DNA of 64,000 bases from Leptofilum sp965223285 (GTDB taxonomy: Bacteria; Chloroflexota; Anaerolineae; Promineifilales; Promineifilaceae). Positions 16,411 to 25,679 of the stretch are shown here, piece after piece. Numbering within the stretch: position 1 is the first letter of the stretch; every line of letters begins with the position of its first letter. The position numbers were made by a program, and so were the translations under genes. The stretch spans positions 3,410,001-3,474,000 of the forward strand of contig NZ_OZ244997.1 in the NCBI RefSeq assembly GCF_965223285.1. Direction: 5' to 3'. Under the pieces are notes generated by a model that worked only from the letters and a program-made list of their open reading frames with translations, was not told the origin of the DNA and made no database searches.

Positions 16411-19400
16411 ATGTCTGGCTTAAAATTGTGGTTGTTTGGTTCTCCACGACTCGAAGTGGCGGCTGGCTCTGTTGAAATTAATCGGCATAAAGCTTTGGCG
16501 CTGTTGGCATACCTGGCGGTTACGGGGGAAGCACAGCAGCGGGATAGTCTGGCTGCGCTGCTTTGGCCTGATAGTTCGCAGAGCCGGGCTCGCGCCTCGC
16601 TGCGCCGTGACCTGTCGGTGCTGAATAAGGCCTTAGGCAACCAGTGGTTAATCACCGAGCGGGAGGTTATTGATCTGCATCATCAAGATATCTGGCTCGA
16701 TGTGGCGCAATTCCAGCAGCTTCTTACTGCCTGTACGCAGCACGGTCATGAAGCTCAGGTCGTTTGTGCCGCTTGTTTACCCGCTTTAGAGGAGACGGCT
16801 GCCTTGTATACGGATCATTTTCTGGCCGGGTTTTCCTTGCCAAATTGCCCAGATTTTGATGAATGGCAATTTTTCCAAACGGAGGCACTGCGCCAGGAAT
16901 TTGCCACCGCCCTAAAGCAGTTGGTAACTGGCTTTTCTACGCGGGGAGAGTACGAGCGGGCGATTCCTTACGGCCGTCGTTGGGTAGCCCTTGACCCTTT
17001 GCATGAACCGGCACATCGTGCATTGATGCTGCTGTACGGCCGTTCCCAGCAACAATCCGCCGCCATTCGCCAATACAAAATCTGTGTGCAAACGTTGCAA
17101 GACGAGCTAGGCGTAGACCCTGCTCAAGAAACGACGGCGCTGTACAAGCAAATCCGGCTGATGGACACTACGGGTACCGGCGCCGAACGGGACAGCAGCG
17201 AGACTATTTTCCTGAATCCATCTGCTCAAGCCCATAATTTGCCAACGCCAGCCACACCCTTTGTCGGTAGAGAGGCAACGCTTTCTGAAATTACGCAGCG
17301 TCTCACCGATCCATCTTGCCGTTTATTGAGTTTGGTTGGGTTAGGCGGTATTGGCAAAACCCGCCTGGCGATTCAGGTTGCCCAAAATTTAGCCGAGCAG
17401 CCCTTTAAGCAGGCAGCCTTTACCGATGGTATTTATTTTGTGCGCCTGTCTTCGCTTAACTCGGTGGGGCAGTTGGTTACGGCCGTTGCCAACGCCATTC
17501 ACTTTTCCTTCTACCAGGATGTAGACCCAGCCGAACAGCTTTTTAACTATCTTCGTGAAAAAAAGATACTGCTTGTGCTGGATAATTTTGAACATCTTCT
17601 TGACCTTTCTCATCAAGAAAATGGCTCCGATGGCGCGGGTTTCGTGGCTGCGCTCCTGGCCAAAGTGCCATTCATCACAATTTTGGTTACGACTCGTGAA
17701 AGGCTAAATTTGCAGGAAGAGTGGGTCTATCCGGTTGATGGAATGCGCTATCCAGACAACGATGACGTCAAGAAGCTGGCAGAGCTTGAGGGGTACAGTG
17801 CCATCCAACTCTTTGGGCAAAGCGCCCAGCGGGTTCAACCTGATTTTTCCTTACGGGATGAACAAGCATGCGTGTTGAAAATTTGTCGTCTGGTGGAAGG
17901 CGTGCCGCTGGCGCTGGAACTGGCAGCCACCTGGCTGAAAGTGTTGCCTTGTGTCGAGATTGCCCGCGAAATTGAGCGCAGCCTTGATTTGCTCACTACA
18001 ACCCTACGCAACGTTCCCGACCGTCATCGCAGTATGCGGCTTGTGTTTGAACATTCCTGGCAGCTACTTTCCGCCAGAGAGCAGGCTGTATTGCAGAGAT
18101 TATCCCTGTTTCAGGGCGGCTTCCGGCAGCGGGCGGCAGCGCAGGTAGCTGGGGCAATGCTGCCTGATCTGGCTGCTTTGGTAGAAAAGTCATTACTGAA
18201 GGTGAGGGGAAACGGCCGTTACTACCTTCATGACCTGCTGCGCCAATTTACGGCCGAAAAACTGGCGGAAAATCCCCAGGCCAAAAAAGATGCCCAAAAC
18301 AAACATCGTGACTTTTTTATAGGCTTTCTGCAGAAACAGGAACCCTTATTAAAAGGAAAGCAGCAAAAAACCGCGCTTGAGGAATTACGAGAAGAGATTA
18401 GCAATGTGCAAACGGCGTGGCAGTTGGCCGTGGCGCAACAAAATATGGCTGCTGTGGAAAAAGGGCTAGACAGCCTCTATGAATTTTATTGGATTAGCAG
18501 TCGCTATCAGGAAGGCGTAGATACATTGCGGCAAACGGCCGTTCAGCTTGACGACCACCTGCCCGAAACCCTATCCACCAAGCTGGTGGCGCGGCAAGGC
18601 GCACTTTACGCCGCCCTGGGGATGTATGGCCTGGCGCGGGAACTGCTGCAAAAGAGCTTGTCCGGGGCACGACAGTTGCAGCTTTCCTCTGAAATTGTCT
18701 TTTCGCTGGATGCCCTCGGTAAAGTCATGGCCGTGCAAGGAGACAGCGCCCAGGCAGCCCAGTTGTACAAAGAAGGGTTAACCTTGAGCCGGGGGTTGGG
18801 CAGCCGCCGCCGCATCGCCGTCGCTTTATACAACCTGGGCTGGATTGCCGTGGGCGAGGGGGATTACCCGATGGCAAAGCGTCATTTCACAGAAAGTTTG
18901 AGCCTAAACCGAGCCAGCGAAAACGAGATCGGCATCGCCGAGGTGCTGGACAGCCTGGGCATGGTAGACTTTTTTCTGGGAGAATATGCGGCCGCAGAAG
19001 GCCATTTCCAGGAAAGTTTAGCCATTTTCAGGGCAGTTGGGGATAAACACGGGATGGCTCGTGCCATTAGTGGGCTGGGTATTGTGGCCTGGGGCGTAGG
19101 AGGTGAACGCCTTCAGGAAGCGCGTCAGCTTATTGCTGAAAGCGTGCGTATCAATCGAGCCATTGGGCACCGCCTGGAAGTGGCGCGCCGCCTGGGTTAT
19201 TTGGGCGCAGTTGCCAACAGTTTGGCCGATTTTGCCGCTGCGGAACAGATTCACACCGAAGCCCTGACCATTGCCAGGGAGATTGGTTTCTCTTTTGGTG
19301 AACCCTGGTCGCTGGTTGGCCTGGGGATGGCCGCGGCTGGACGCGGTGATGGGCAAACTGCCCAAACCTATTTCCACGAGGCGCTTGAGCAGGCCATTCA

Positions 19401-19668
19401 AGCCCACAATATGCCCATTGTGCTGGATGCTCTGCTTTCCCTGGCAGAGTTGATGGCCAGGCAGAACCAAAAGGCTGACGCAGTGGCGGTGGTTACGGCC
19501 GTTCGCCACCATCCCGCCATCTGGCAAATCATTAAAGAGAGAGCAGCACGTTTATTAACCCAATTAGAACCCGAATTACCCCCAGAGATTTTTGCCCAGG
19601 CGCGTGAGCAGGGAAAAACAAAACCTGTGGCCGAATTCGTGGTTGATATTTTGTCGGAGAAGCTATGA
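16411..19668 (+). CDS. BTAD-NTPase-TPR transcriptional regulator (AfsR/SARP-like)
   Basis: This 1085-residue regulator has three parts. Residues 1-100 form an OmpR-like winged helix (LKLWLFGSPRLEV, LWPDSSQSRARASLRRDLS) and 100-260 the bacterial transcriptional activation domain (LDPLHEPAHRALMLLYGRS). Next is a STAND-type NTPase with Walker A LGGIGKTRLA (Lys316) and Walker B ILLVLDNFEHLLD. The C-terminal third is a row of tetratricopeptide repeats (for example ALYNLGWIAVGEGDYPMAKR). Such proteins are ligand- or partner-gated activators. The stop overlaps the mannosidase start (ATGA), so it is co-translated with the mannose genes and probably controls them. Confidence 0.9.
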   Translation: MSGLKLWLFGSPRLEVAAGSVEINRHKALALLAYLAVTGEAQQRDSLAALLWPDSSQSRARASLRRDLSVLNKALGNQWLITEREVIDLHHQDIWLDVAQFQQLLTACTQHGHEAQVVCAACLPALEETAALYTDHFLAGFSLPNCPDFDEWQFFQTEALRQEFATALKQLVTGFSTRGEYERAIPYGRRWVALDPLHEPAHRALMLLYGRSQQQSAAIRQYKICVQTLQDELGVDPAQETTALYKQIRLMDTTGTGAERDSSETIFLNPSAQAHNLPTPATPFVGREATLSEITQRLTDPSCRLLSLVGLGGIGKTRLAIQVAQNLAEQPFKQAAFTDGIYFVRLSSLNSVGQLVTAVANAIHFSFYQDVDPAEQLFNYLREKKILLVLDNFEHLLDLSHQENGSDGAGFVAALLAKVPFITILVTTRERLNLQEEWVYPVDGMRYPDNDDVKKLAELEGYSAIQLFGQSAQRVQPDFSLRDEQACVLKICRLVEGVPLALELAATWLKVLPCVEIAREIERSLDLLTTTLRNVPDRHRSMRLVFEHSWQLLSAREQAVLQRLSLFQGGFRQRAAAQVAGAMLPDLAALVEKSLLKVRGNGRYYLHDLLRQFTAEKLAENPQAKKDAQNKHRDFFIGFLQKQEPLLKGKQQKTALEELREEISNVQTAWQLAVAQQNMAAVEKGLDSLYEFYWISSRYQEGVDTLRQTAVQLDDHLPETLSTKLVARQGALYAALGMYGLARELLQKSLSGARQLQLSSEIVFSLDALGKVMAVQGDSAQAAQLYKEGLTLSRGLGSRRRIAVALYNLGWIAVGEGDYPMAKRHFTESLSLNRASENEIGIAEVLDSLGMVDFFLGEYAAAEGHFQESLAIFRAVGDKHGMARAISGLGIVAWGVGGERLQEARQLIAESVRINRAIGHRLEVARRLGYLGAVANSLADFAAAEQIHTEALTIAREIGFSFGEPWSLVGLGMAAAGRGDGQTAQTYFHEALEQAIQAHNMPIVLDALLSLAELMARQNQKADAVAVVTAVRHHPAIWQIIKERAARLLTQLEPELPPEIFAQAREQGKTKPVAEFVVDILSEKL

Positions 19669-22600
19669 TCAAACGGAAGCCCAAAGATCCAGAACGCAGC
19701 CCAGATATGCCCCACCAGTGGATTGAGCGGCATCTTGCCCGTGTGGAAGCGTTTGTTATTTACGATCACATCCCCCTAACAGAGTGGCAGTACCGCCGTG
19801 CCTGCCTGGTTGGCGCCAATGAATATGAACATCTGGACACAGATTGGGGTACGATCAAGGTTGGGGAGCAGTGGGGCGGTGCGGACACAACCGGATTTTT
19901 CCGTAAAATGGTCACCATCCCGGCCAGCCATGCCGGACAAAACACATACCTGGACATTGATTTGGATGGTGGCGAGACGCAGCTAAGTATAAACGGCCGT
20001 CCCTGGCAAGGTCTCGATTACTACCGCAGCCTGATACCGCTGGGCGACTATGCCCAGGCTGGTCGTGAGCTAGAGCTGGCAATGGAAGCCTTCATCATCA
20101 ACTACCCCTACGATGCCCGCCGTCATGACGAGCGCGATTATCACCGTTTTAGCCGCGCCAATTTAGTAAAGGTAGACCGCAAGCTGGAAGCCTTCCTCTT
20201 TGATGCCCGCCTGGTTTTAGATGCCTACCAAAGCTATTGGCAAAGTGATGACAATCTAGAAATTGAAGGCTATCTGCGACACCATTTGGAAGCAGCTTGC
20301 CGGGAAATTGGTTCCTGCCTTAATTCCCGTGAGGAAGCCCGCGATGCGGCCGTTCGTGCCCGCCACATTTTGCGCCAAAACATCTTCGAGAACGATCTCT
20401 ACCGGCATTCTGGCAAAATCAACATCTGCGCCCATTCACATTTAGATATTGTTTACCTGTGGCCGCTTAAAGAAACGCTGCGCAAAAATTGCCGCACCAT
20501 CACCAACATGCTGAGTCTGATGCGAGAATATCCAGAGTACCGTTTTAGCTACAGCCAGCCCTACCTCTATGAAAAGCTAAAAGAGTTGTACCCAGACGTT
20601 TTTGCCGAAGTTCAGCAGCGGGTTGCTGAAGGGCGTTGGGAAGTCATTGGTGCCATGTACGTCGAACCAGATGGCAATCTGCTAGGGCCGGAAAGTTTGG
20701 TGCGGCAGCTTCTATTTGGCAAGCGTTTTATCCGTGAGGCGTTTGGCGTAGAAGCGGAAGCCTGCTGGCTGCCTGATGTGTTTGGCGTGATGTACACATT
20801 GCCGCAAATTTTACGCAAAAGCGGGGTCAAATATTTTCTCACCGCCAAGCTCAACATTTGGAACGATACCAACATCTTCCCTCACGACACATTTCGCTGG
20901 CGAGGGCCAGACGGCAGCGAAGTTATTGCCCACTTTCCCCCCACGCACTTCGCCCAGGATTACAAAGTTGCCAACCTGCATCGCCATTGGCAAGATTTTC
21001 GTGAGAGAGAGACGATGGGTGAAAATCTCTTCATCTACGGCTGGGGGGATGGTGGCGGCGGCCCCACCCGTGAAATGGTGGAAGCCAGCCTGCGTACGGC
21101 CGATTTTCCCGGTCTACCAAACGGCGAACTAACCTTTGCCGAGACATTTTTCCGTAGCGTTGAAAAAAAGGCAGACAAGCTGCCGGTTTGGGACGATGAA
21201 CTGTATCTGGAAGCCCATCGCGGTACTTACACCACCAAAGCAGGTCTAAAGCGGCACAATCGCAAGGTGGAGCTGCTGTACCGGGACGCAGAAATATTAA
21301 GCTCGTTGGCCTGGCTGTACGGCAGCCCTCGGCTGCAAGAGCGGCTCAATGAAGGCTGGAAGCTGGTGCTGCTAAACCAATTCCACGACACCTTACCCGG
21401 CACGCACGTGCCCGAAGCGGTTCCAGACATCTTGCAAGATTATGAGGCAGCATTTGCCGTTGGCAGCGAGGTGCAAAACCAGGCAGTATCTTTTTTGGTT
21501 CAACAACTCCGCCCAGAAGTGGCACAAAACAACGATCTCATCATTTTTAATACGCTTTCCTGGCAACGGGATGGCCTGGTAGAAACCACGCTAAACGGGG
21601 CAGATGCGGTTCGGGTGAATGGTGGTGAACTGTTGCCCGTGCAGTCTTATAACGGCCGTTCCTACTTCCGCGCCCCCAATCTTCCCAGTTTAGGCTGGAC
21701 GGTGGCTGCTTTGGTGGATGAGACGGCCGTTAGCCCAAACCAACAAACCGCCACCTTCACCGACAACCTCATTGAAACTCCCCTTTACCAAATTGAGCTA
21801 GACGATGCTGGCAACCTGGCACGCCTCTACGACAAAAGCAATGACCACGAGATATTGGCCGCACCGGGTAACGTTTTTCAGGTGTTTGAGGACGATCCGG
21901 GCACCAAGTTTAGCGCCTGGGACATCGCCTACCATCTGGAAGAGTACCAGCATTCCGTAAAGCAAACCGCTCCCTGGCAGCTTGTAGCCAACGGGTCGCT
22001 CTTTGCCGTTTTCAGCAGCAGTTGGCAGGTGCTGGATTCCACCATTGAGCAAGAGATGTGGCTTTACAGTGATAACCCACGGATTGACTTCCGCACCCGA
22101 GCCGAGTGGCGCAACAGCCGCAAGCTGTTAAAAGTGGCCTTCCCCCTGCAAATTCGCAGCCGCACCGCCACCTACGACCTGCCCTTCGGCCACATCGAGC
22201 GCGCCACCCACCGCAACACTGGCTGGGAACAGGCCAAATACGAAGTGTGTGGCCACAAATGGGCTGATATGTCCGAAGGCGACTACGGCGTCGCCCTGCT
22301 GAACGATTGCAAATACGGCTACGATGCCCGGGAAAACGTGCTGCGACTGTCGCTTATCCGCAGCCCCATCCGCCCTGATGGACAGAGCGACATTGGCCAA
22401 CATGAATTCACCTACTCGCTGCTGCCCCATGCAGGCAGTTGGCGGCAGGCGCAGGTAGACAGGCACGCCTATGAGCTAAACATTCCCGCCCTGGCCGTTC
22501 CCACCGAGCCAGAGGCAAGCGAACGGGTCGCAACGCTTCCCGCCACCGGATCGCTGCTAACTGCTGCTTCGTCCAGCTTGATTGTAGAAACGATAAAGCA

Positions 22601-22820
22601 GTCAGAAGATGGTGATGACCTTATCTTGCGGACTTTTGATAGCCACGGGAGCCATGGCAAAACGAAATTTTCTCTCTGCGCTGCGCTAGAAGATGTGGCC
22701 GAAACCAATTTGTTGGAGGAAGCGCCTGAAGCTGTCGCAAAAACAGATGACCACAGCTTCATGGCCAGCTACACGCCGTATGAAATTAAAACCCATCGCC
22801 TCAAATTCACCAGGAAGTAA
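19665..22820 (+). CDS. Alpha-mannosidase, glycoside hydrolase family 38
   Basis: This 1051-residue enzyme removes terminal alpha-linked mannose. After an N-terminal accessory domain, the GH38 catalytic domain begins near residue 250 with AHSHLDIVYLWPLKET (His257, His259 and Asp261 as zinc ligands/catalytic site). The nucleophile region is CWLPDVFG (Asp371), followed by LNQFHDTLPGTHVPE. The beta-rich C-terminal half matches the usual family architecture and length. No signal peptide is visible, so it acts in the cytoplasm on imported oligosaccharides. The ATG overlaps the regulator's stop by 4 bases. Confidence 0.93.
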   Translation: MIKRKPKDPERSPDMPHQWIERHLARVEAFVIYDHIPLTEWQYRRACLVGANEYEHLDTDWGTIKVGEQWGGADTTGFFRKMVTIPASHAGQNTYLDIDLDGGETQLSINGRPWQGLDYYRSLIPLGDYAQAGRELELAMEAFIINYPYDARRHDERDYHRFSRANLVKVDRKLEAFLFDARLVLDAYQSYWQSDDNLEIEGYLRHHLEAACREIGSCLNSREEARDAAVRARHILRQNIFENDLYRHSGKINICAHSHLDIVYLWPLKETLRKNCRTITNMLSLMREYPEYRFSYSQPYLYEKLKELYPDVFAEVQQRVAEGRWEVIGAMYVEPDGNLLGPESLVRQLLFGKRFIREAFGVEAEACWLPDVFGVMYTLPQILRKSGVKYFLTAKLNIWNDTNIFPHDTFRWRGPDGSEVIAHFPPTHFAQDYKVANLHRHWQDFRERETMGENLFIYGWGDGGGGPTREMVEASLRTADFPGLPNGELTFAETFFRSVEKKADKLPVWDDELYLEAHRGTYTTKAGLKRHNRKVELLYRDAEILSSLAWLYGSPRLQERLNEGWKLVLLNQFHDTLPGTHVPEAVPDILQDYEAAFAVGSEVQNQAVSFLVQQLRPEVAQNNDLIIFNTLSWQRDGLVETTLNGADAVRVNGGELLPVQSYNGRSYFRAPNLPSLGWTVAALVDETAVSPNQQTATFTDNLIETPLYQIELDDAGNLARLYDKSNDHEILAAPGNVFQVFEDDPGTKFSAWDIAYHLEEYQHSVKQTAPWQLVANGSLFAVFSSSWQVLDSTIEQEMWLYSDNPRIDFRTRAEWRNSRKLLKVAFPLQIRSRTATYDLPFGHIERATHRNTGWEQAKYEVCGHKWADMSEGDYGVALLNDCKYGYDARENVLRLSLIRSPIRPDGQSDIGQHEFTYSLLPHAGSWRQAQVDRHAYELNIPALAVPTEPEASERVATLPATGSLLTAASSSLIVETIKQSEDGDDLILRTFDSHGSHGKTKFSLCAALEDVAETNLLEEAPEAVAKTDDHSFMASYTPYEIKTHRLKFTRK

Positions 22821-22822
22821 CG

Positions 22823-25504
22823 ATGCCCCGCATTGACACAATCTACTTTATCCACCACAGCCACACCGACATCGGCTACACCCATGACCAGCCAATTGTG
22901 TGGGATTTGCAGGAACGGTTTATTGACCAGGCGATTGATTGTGCCGAGGCGTGGGCAGGTTCAGAGAGTGACGGGGCTTTTCGCTGGACGGTGGAAAGTA
23001 CGGCCGTTCTCCACCAATGGCTGCAACACACCACATCCACCCAAATTGATCGCTTCATGGCGCTGGAACGCGCCGGGCGCATTGAAGTCACCGCCATGCT
23101 GGCTAACCTCACGCCGCTGGTGGATACTGACCAGCTCATCGAGAGCCTGCAACTGCTGCGCCGCCTGCGCCACGACTACGGCTGCACCATTCGCCACGCC
23201 ATGAACTGTGACGTAAACGGGCACAATTGGCCGCTGGTAGACGTGCTGCTGGATGTGGGCATTGAAGCGTTTTCGATGGCCGTGAATCCACATTATGGCG
23301 GCGCGCCGCTGCAACGGCCGAATGCTTTTTGGTGGCAGGGGTCAAGCGGCCGTAAGCTGCTTACCTGGAACGGCTGGCTGTACATTGCGGGCAAGCGTTT
23401 TGGCATTGGGCAAGATGATTTTGCCCAGTTTGAAGCCTGGTGGCCACGAATTGAACGCTATCTGGCTGAACAGCATTACCCGCTCACCAGCCTGATGATC
23501 CAAAGCGACCATCCCTTTGGCGACAATGGCTCCGCCTTTGCCGGATTTGCCGACTTTATTCATCGTTGGAACGCAGCGGGCAAAACGCCGCGCCTCAAAT
23601 TTGCTACGCCCGCTATCTGGTGGGCGGCGGTACGCGCCGAAGCCGACAAGCTGCTCACCTACCGGGGTGATTGGACAGATTATTGGAACTTTGGCTGCAT
23701 CAGCAGCGCCCGCGAAACGGCCGTCAATCGCGCCAGCCGCACCCGCCTCCGCACGGCCGATGCTTTGGCGGCGATCGCGGTGGCTTTTTCAGATGAGCAG
23801 TTGGGGCGGGTATACGGCCGTTACCGCCAAGCCGCCTGGCATCACCTCCACTTTTGGGATGAACACACCTGGGGCGCAGATCAGGCCATCCACAAACCGT
23901 ACCTGGAAGACACAGCCGCCCAATGGCACCACAAAGCGCACAACGCTTACCAGGCGCGCAGCCTGAGCCTGCTTTTACAGCGAGATGCGTTGGCCGCGCT
24001 GGCCAAACAGGTTGCCGCCCACGAACCAGGGAGCTTTCTGCTGTTTAACCCCTTGTCCTGGCCGCGTTTGGTAGCTGGGGACGTGGCCGCAGGCATCCTC
24101 TCCTCGCGCAATTTGCCCTGGGATGACACCGCTGGCCGCCACTTTCAGGATCGCATGGCCGATGTGGACAGCCTCACGTTGGTCGCTGCCAAACAAGACG
24201 ATCAGCTTAACATAAATGCTCGCCTGCGTGATGTGGTTCAGTTGAAACCGGTCGAACTACCCGGCTTTGGCTACAAAGTTGTTTCCCCGGACGATTTTGT
24301 GAATTTAGAAGAGACGCTGGTCGTCGGCGACAGCGCAGCGGTGGAAAATCAGCGTCATCACCTGCTGTTTGATCGGGAGCGGGGCGGGATTTTGCACTGG
24401 ACAGACAAGCTGCTGGATGTGGAGTGGGTAGATCAAACGGCCGATTACCCCCTACACAGTTTTGTCCATGAATCAGTTGCGGACAGGAATCATCCGCAGC
24501 CGCGCAAGCTGCACTATGAAGAGGTGTGGGAGGCCGACTTGGTTGATTTTCCAGAAGGCTGGAACCCGGATTGGCAGGCGGCGCGACGTACGGCCGTCAA
24601 AGTCGTCAGCCACAAAGTCTATCACACACCTCTCGGCAGCCATGTTGTGCAACATTTAGAAGCCCCAGGCTGCGCTGGCCTGCTAAAGCAAAACGTCTTT
24701 TTGCCCAACTATGCCGACTTCATCGAGTGCCGCGCCAGTTGGCAGATGGGGCTGGAAACCCATCCCGAAGCCACCTACCTGCTCTTCCCCTTCAATCTGC
24801 CGCAAGCCACTGCCCGGTTTGATGTGGGCGGGCAGGCAGTCGTGGCGGGAGAAGACCAACTGCCGGGCGTCTGCCGCGATTACTTCACCGTGCAGGGCTG
24901 GGTCGATTTTAACAACGGGCAGCTAGGCATGACGGTGGCCACGCCGGAGAACCCGATGGTGCAGCTAGGCGATTTTCACTTTGGCCAGCGGCAGCAAGCG
25001 TTCAAGCTGGATCGCGCCATGCTGCTGGGCTGGGTGACAAACAATTATTGGGGGACAAATTTTCGGGCGCACCAGCCAGGCGAAGTGCGGGCGCGATACC
25101 GGCTGCGGCCGCATGCCGGTGCTTTTGACGAGGCGCAGGCGCACCGTTTTGGCCTGGAGGCAGCCCGCCACCAGCCGCTGTTGCAACAGTTTGGCGAACC
25201 TCGAACAGAAGAACCACACTTCCCTGCAGCCGGTTCGCTGCTGCATTTGCCAGACAATCCATCCATCCTGACGCTGCACGTTAAACGAGCCCACGACGGC
25301 GCAGGTGTGGTGGTGCGCTTGGTGAATGTGGGGGATGAGGTGGAAACGGCCGTTCTCCGCTCTGCCCAACTACAAATCCAAACCGCCTACCGCTGCACCC
25401 TCCTGGAAGAACCAATCCGCGAATTGCCGGTGCATGAAGGGGCAGTTGAATTGACTTTGGCGCCTCGTGAGATGACGGCCGTTCATCTCACCATTAACCC
25501 GTAG
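22823..25504 (+). CDS. GH38-type glycosidase, second alpha-mannosidase-like enzyme
   Basis: This 893-residue protein opens directly with the catalytic domain: IYFIHHSHTDIGYTH (His12, His14, Asp16), the variant zinc motif of a divergent GH38 subgroup. AMNCDVNGHNW (Asp130) is the likely nucleophile region. Further family features are FWWQGSSGRKLLTW and a beta-rich C-terminus. It is less than half-similar to the preceding mannosidase by eye, so it probably has a different linkage or substrate preference. It starts 2 bases after the previous stop. No signal peptide is present. Confidence 0.82.
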   Translation: MPRIDTIYFIHHSHTDIGYTHDQPIVWDLQERFIDQAIDCAEAWAGSESDGAFRWTVESTAVLHQWLQHTTSTQIDRFMALERAGRIEVTAMLANLTPLVDTDQLIESLQLLRRLRHDYGCTIRHAMNCDVNGHNWPLVDVLLDVGIEAFSMAVNPHYGGAPLQRPNAFWWQGSSGRKLLTWNGWLYIAGKRFGIGQDDFAQFEAWWPRIERYLAEQHYPLTSLMIQSDHPFGDNGSAFAGFADFIHRWNAAGKTPRLKFATPAIWWAAVRAEADKLLTYRGDWTDYWNFGCISSARETAVNRASRTRLRTADALAAIAVAFSDEQLGRVYGRYRQAAWHHLHFWDEHTWGADQAIHKPYLEDTAAQWHHKAHNAYQARSLSLLLQRDALAALAKQVAAHEPGSFLLFNPLSWPRLVAGDVAAGILSSRNLPWDDTAGRHFQDRMADVDSLTLVAAKQDDQLNINARLRDVVQLKPVELPGFGYKVVSPDDFVNLEETLVVGDSAAVENQRHHLLFDRERGGILHWTDKLLDVEWVDQTADYPLHSFVHESVADRNHPQPRKLHYEEVWEADLVDFPEGWNPDWQAARRTAVKVVSHKVYHTPLGSHVVQHLEAPGCAGLLKQNVFLPNYADFIECRASWQMGLETHPEATYLLFPFNLPQATARFDVGGQAVVAGEDQLPGVCRDYFTVQGWVDFNNGQLGMTVATPENPMVQLGDFHFGQRQQAFKLDRAMLLGWVTNNYWGTNFRAHQPGEVRARYRLRPHAGAFDEAQAHRFGLEAARHQPLLQQFGEPRTEEPHFPAAGSLLHLPDNPSILTLHVKRAHDGAGVVVRLVNVGDEVETAVLRSAQLQIQTAYRCTLLEEPIRELPVHEGAVELTLAPREMTAVHLTINP

Positions 25505-25653
25505 GGGCGGGATGGCCGGGCTAGGTTTTGGCACAGCGAACAACCTTGTCTCCTGGTCATCTCGCCCCCATTTTGCGCCATTGACGGACGAGACGGCGCG
25601 GAGACACAACTGCTTGTTTTCAACAAGGCTATTCCGCGCCGTCCCGTCCCTAC
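25501..25653. repeat. Long inverted repeat between mannosidase and isomerase genes
   Basis: GTAGGGGCGGGA (25501-25512) pairs with TCCCGTCCCTAC (25642-25653), with one mismatch. Inside, ACGGCGCGGA (25593-25602) pairs with TCCGCGCCGT (25633-25642). This is a nested hairpin of the type seen as dispersed repeats in large bacterial genomes. It may act as an mRNA-stabilising or processing structure within the operon. Confidence 0.45.
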
Positions 25654-25679
25654 GAAAATGGTTGGTATGAAGAGGTTTT

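Noticed and set aside
16411..19668. MalT-type LuxR regulator
   Set aside because: The DNA-binding part is an N-terminal OmpR-like winged helix with BTAD. No C-terminal LuxR helix-turn-helix is present.
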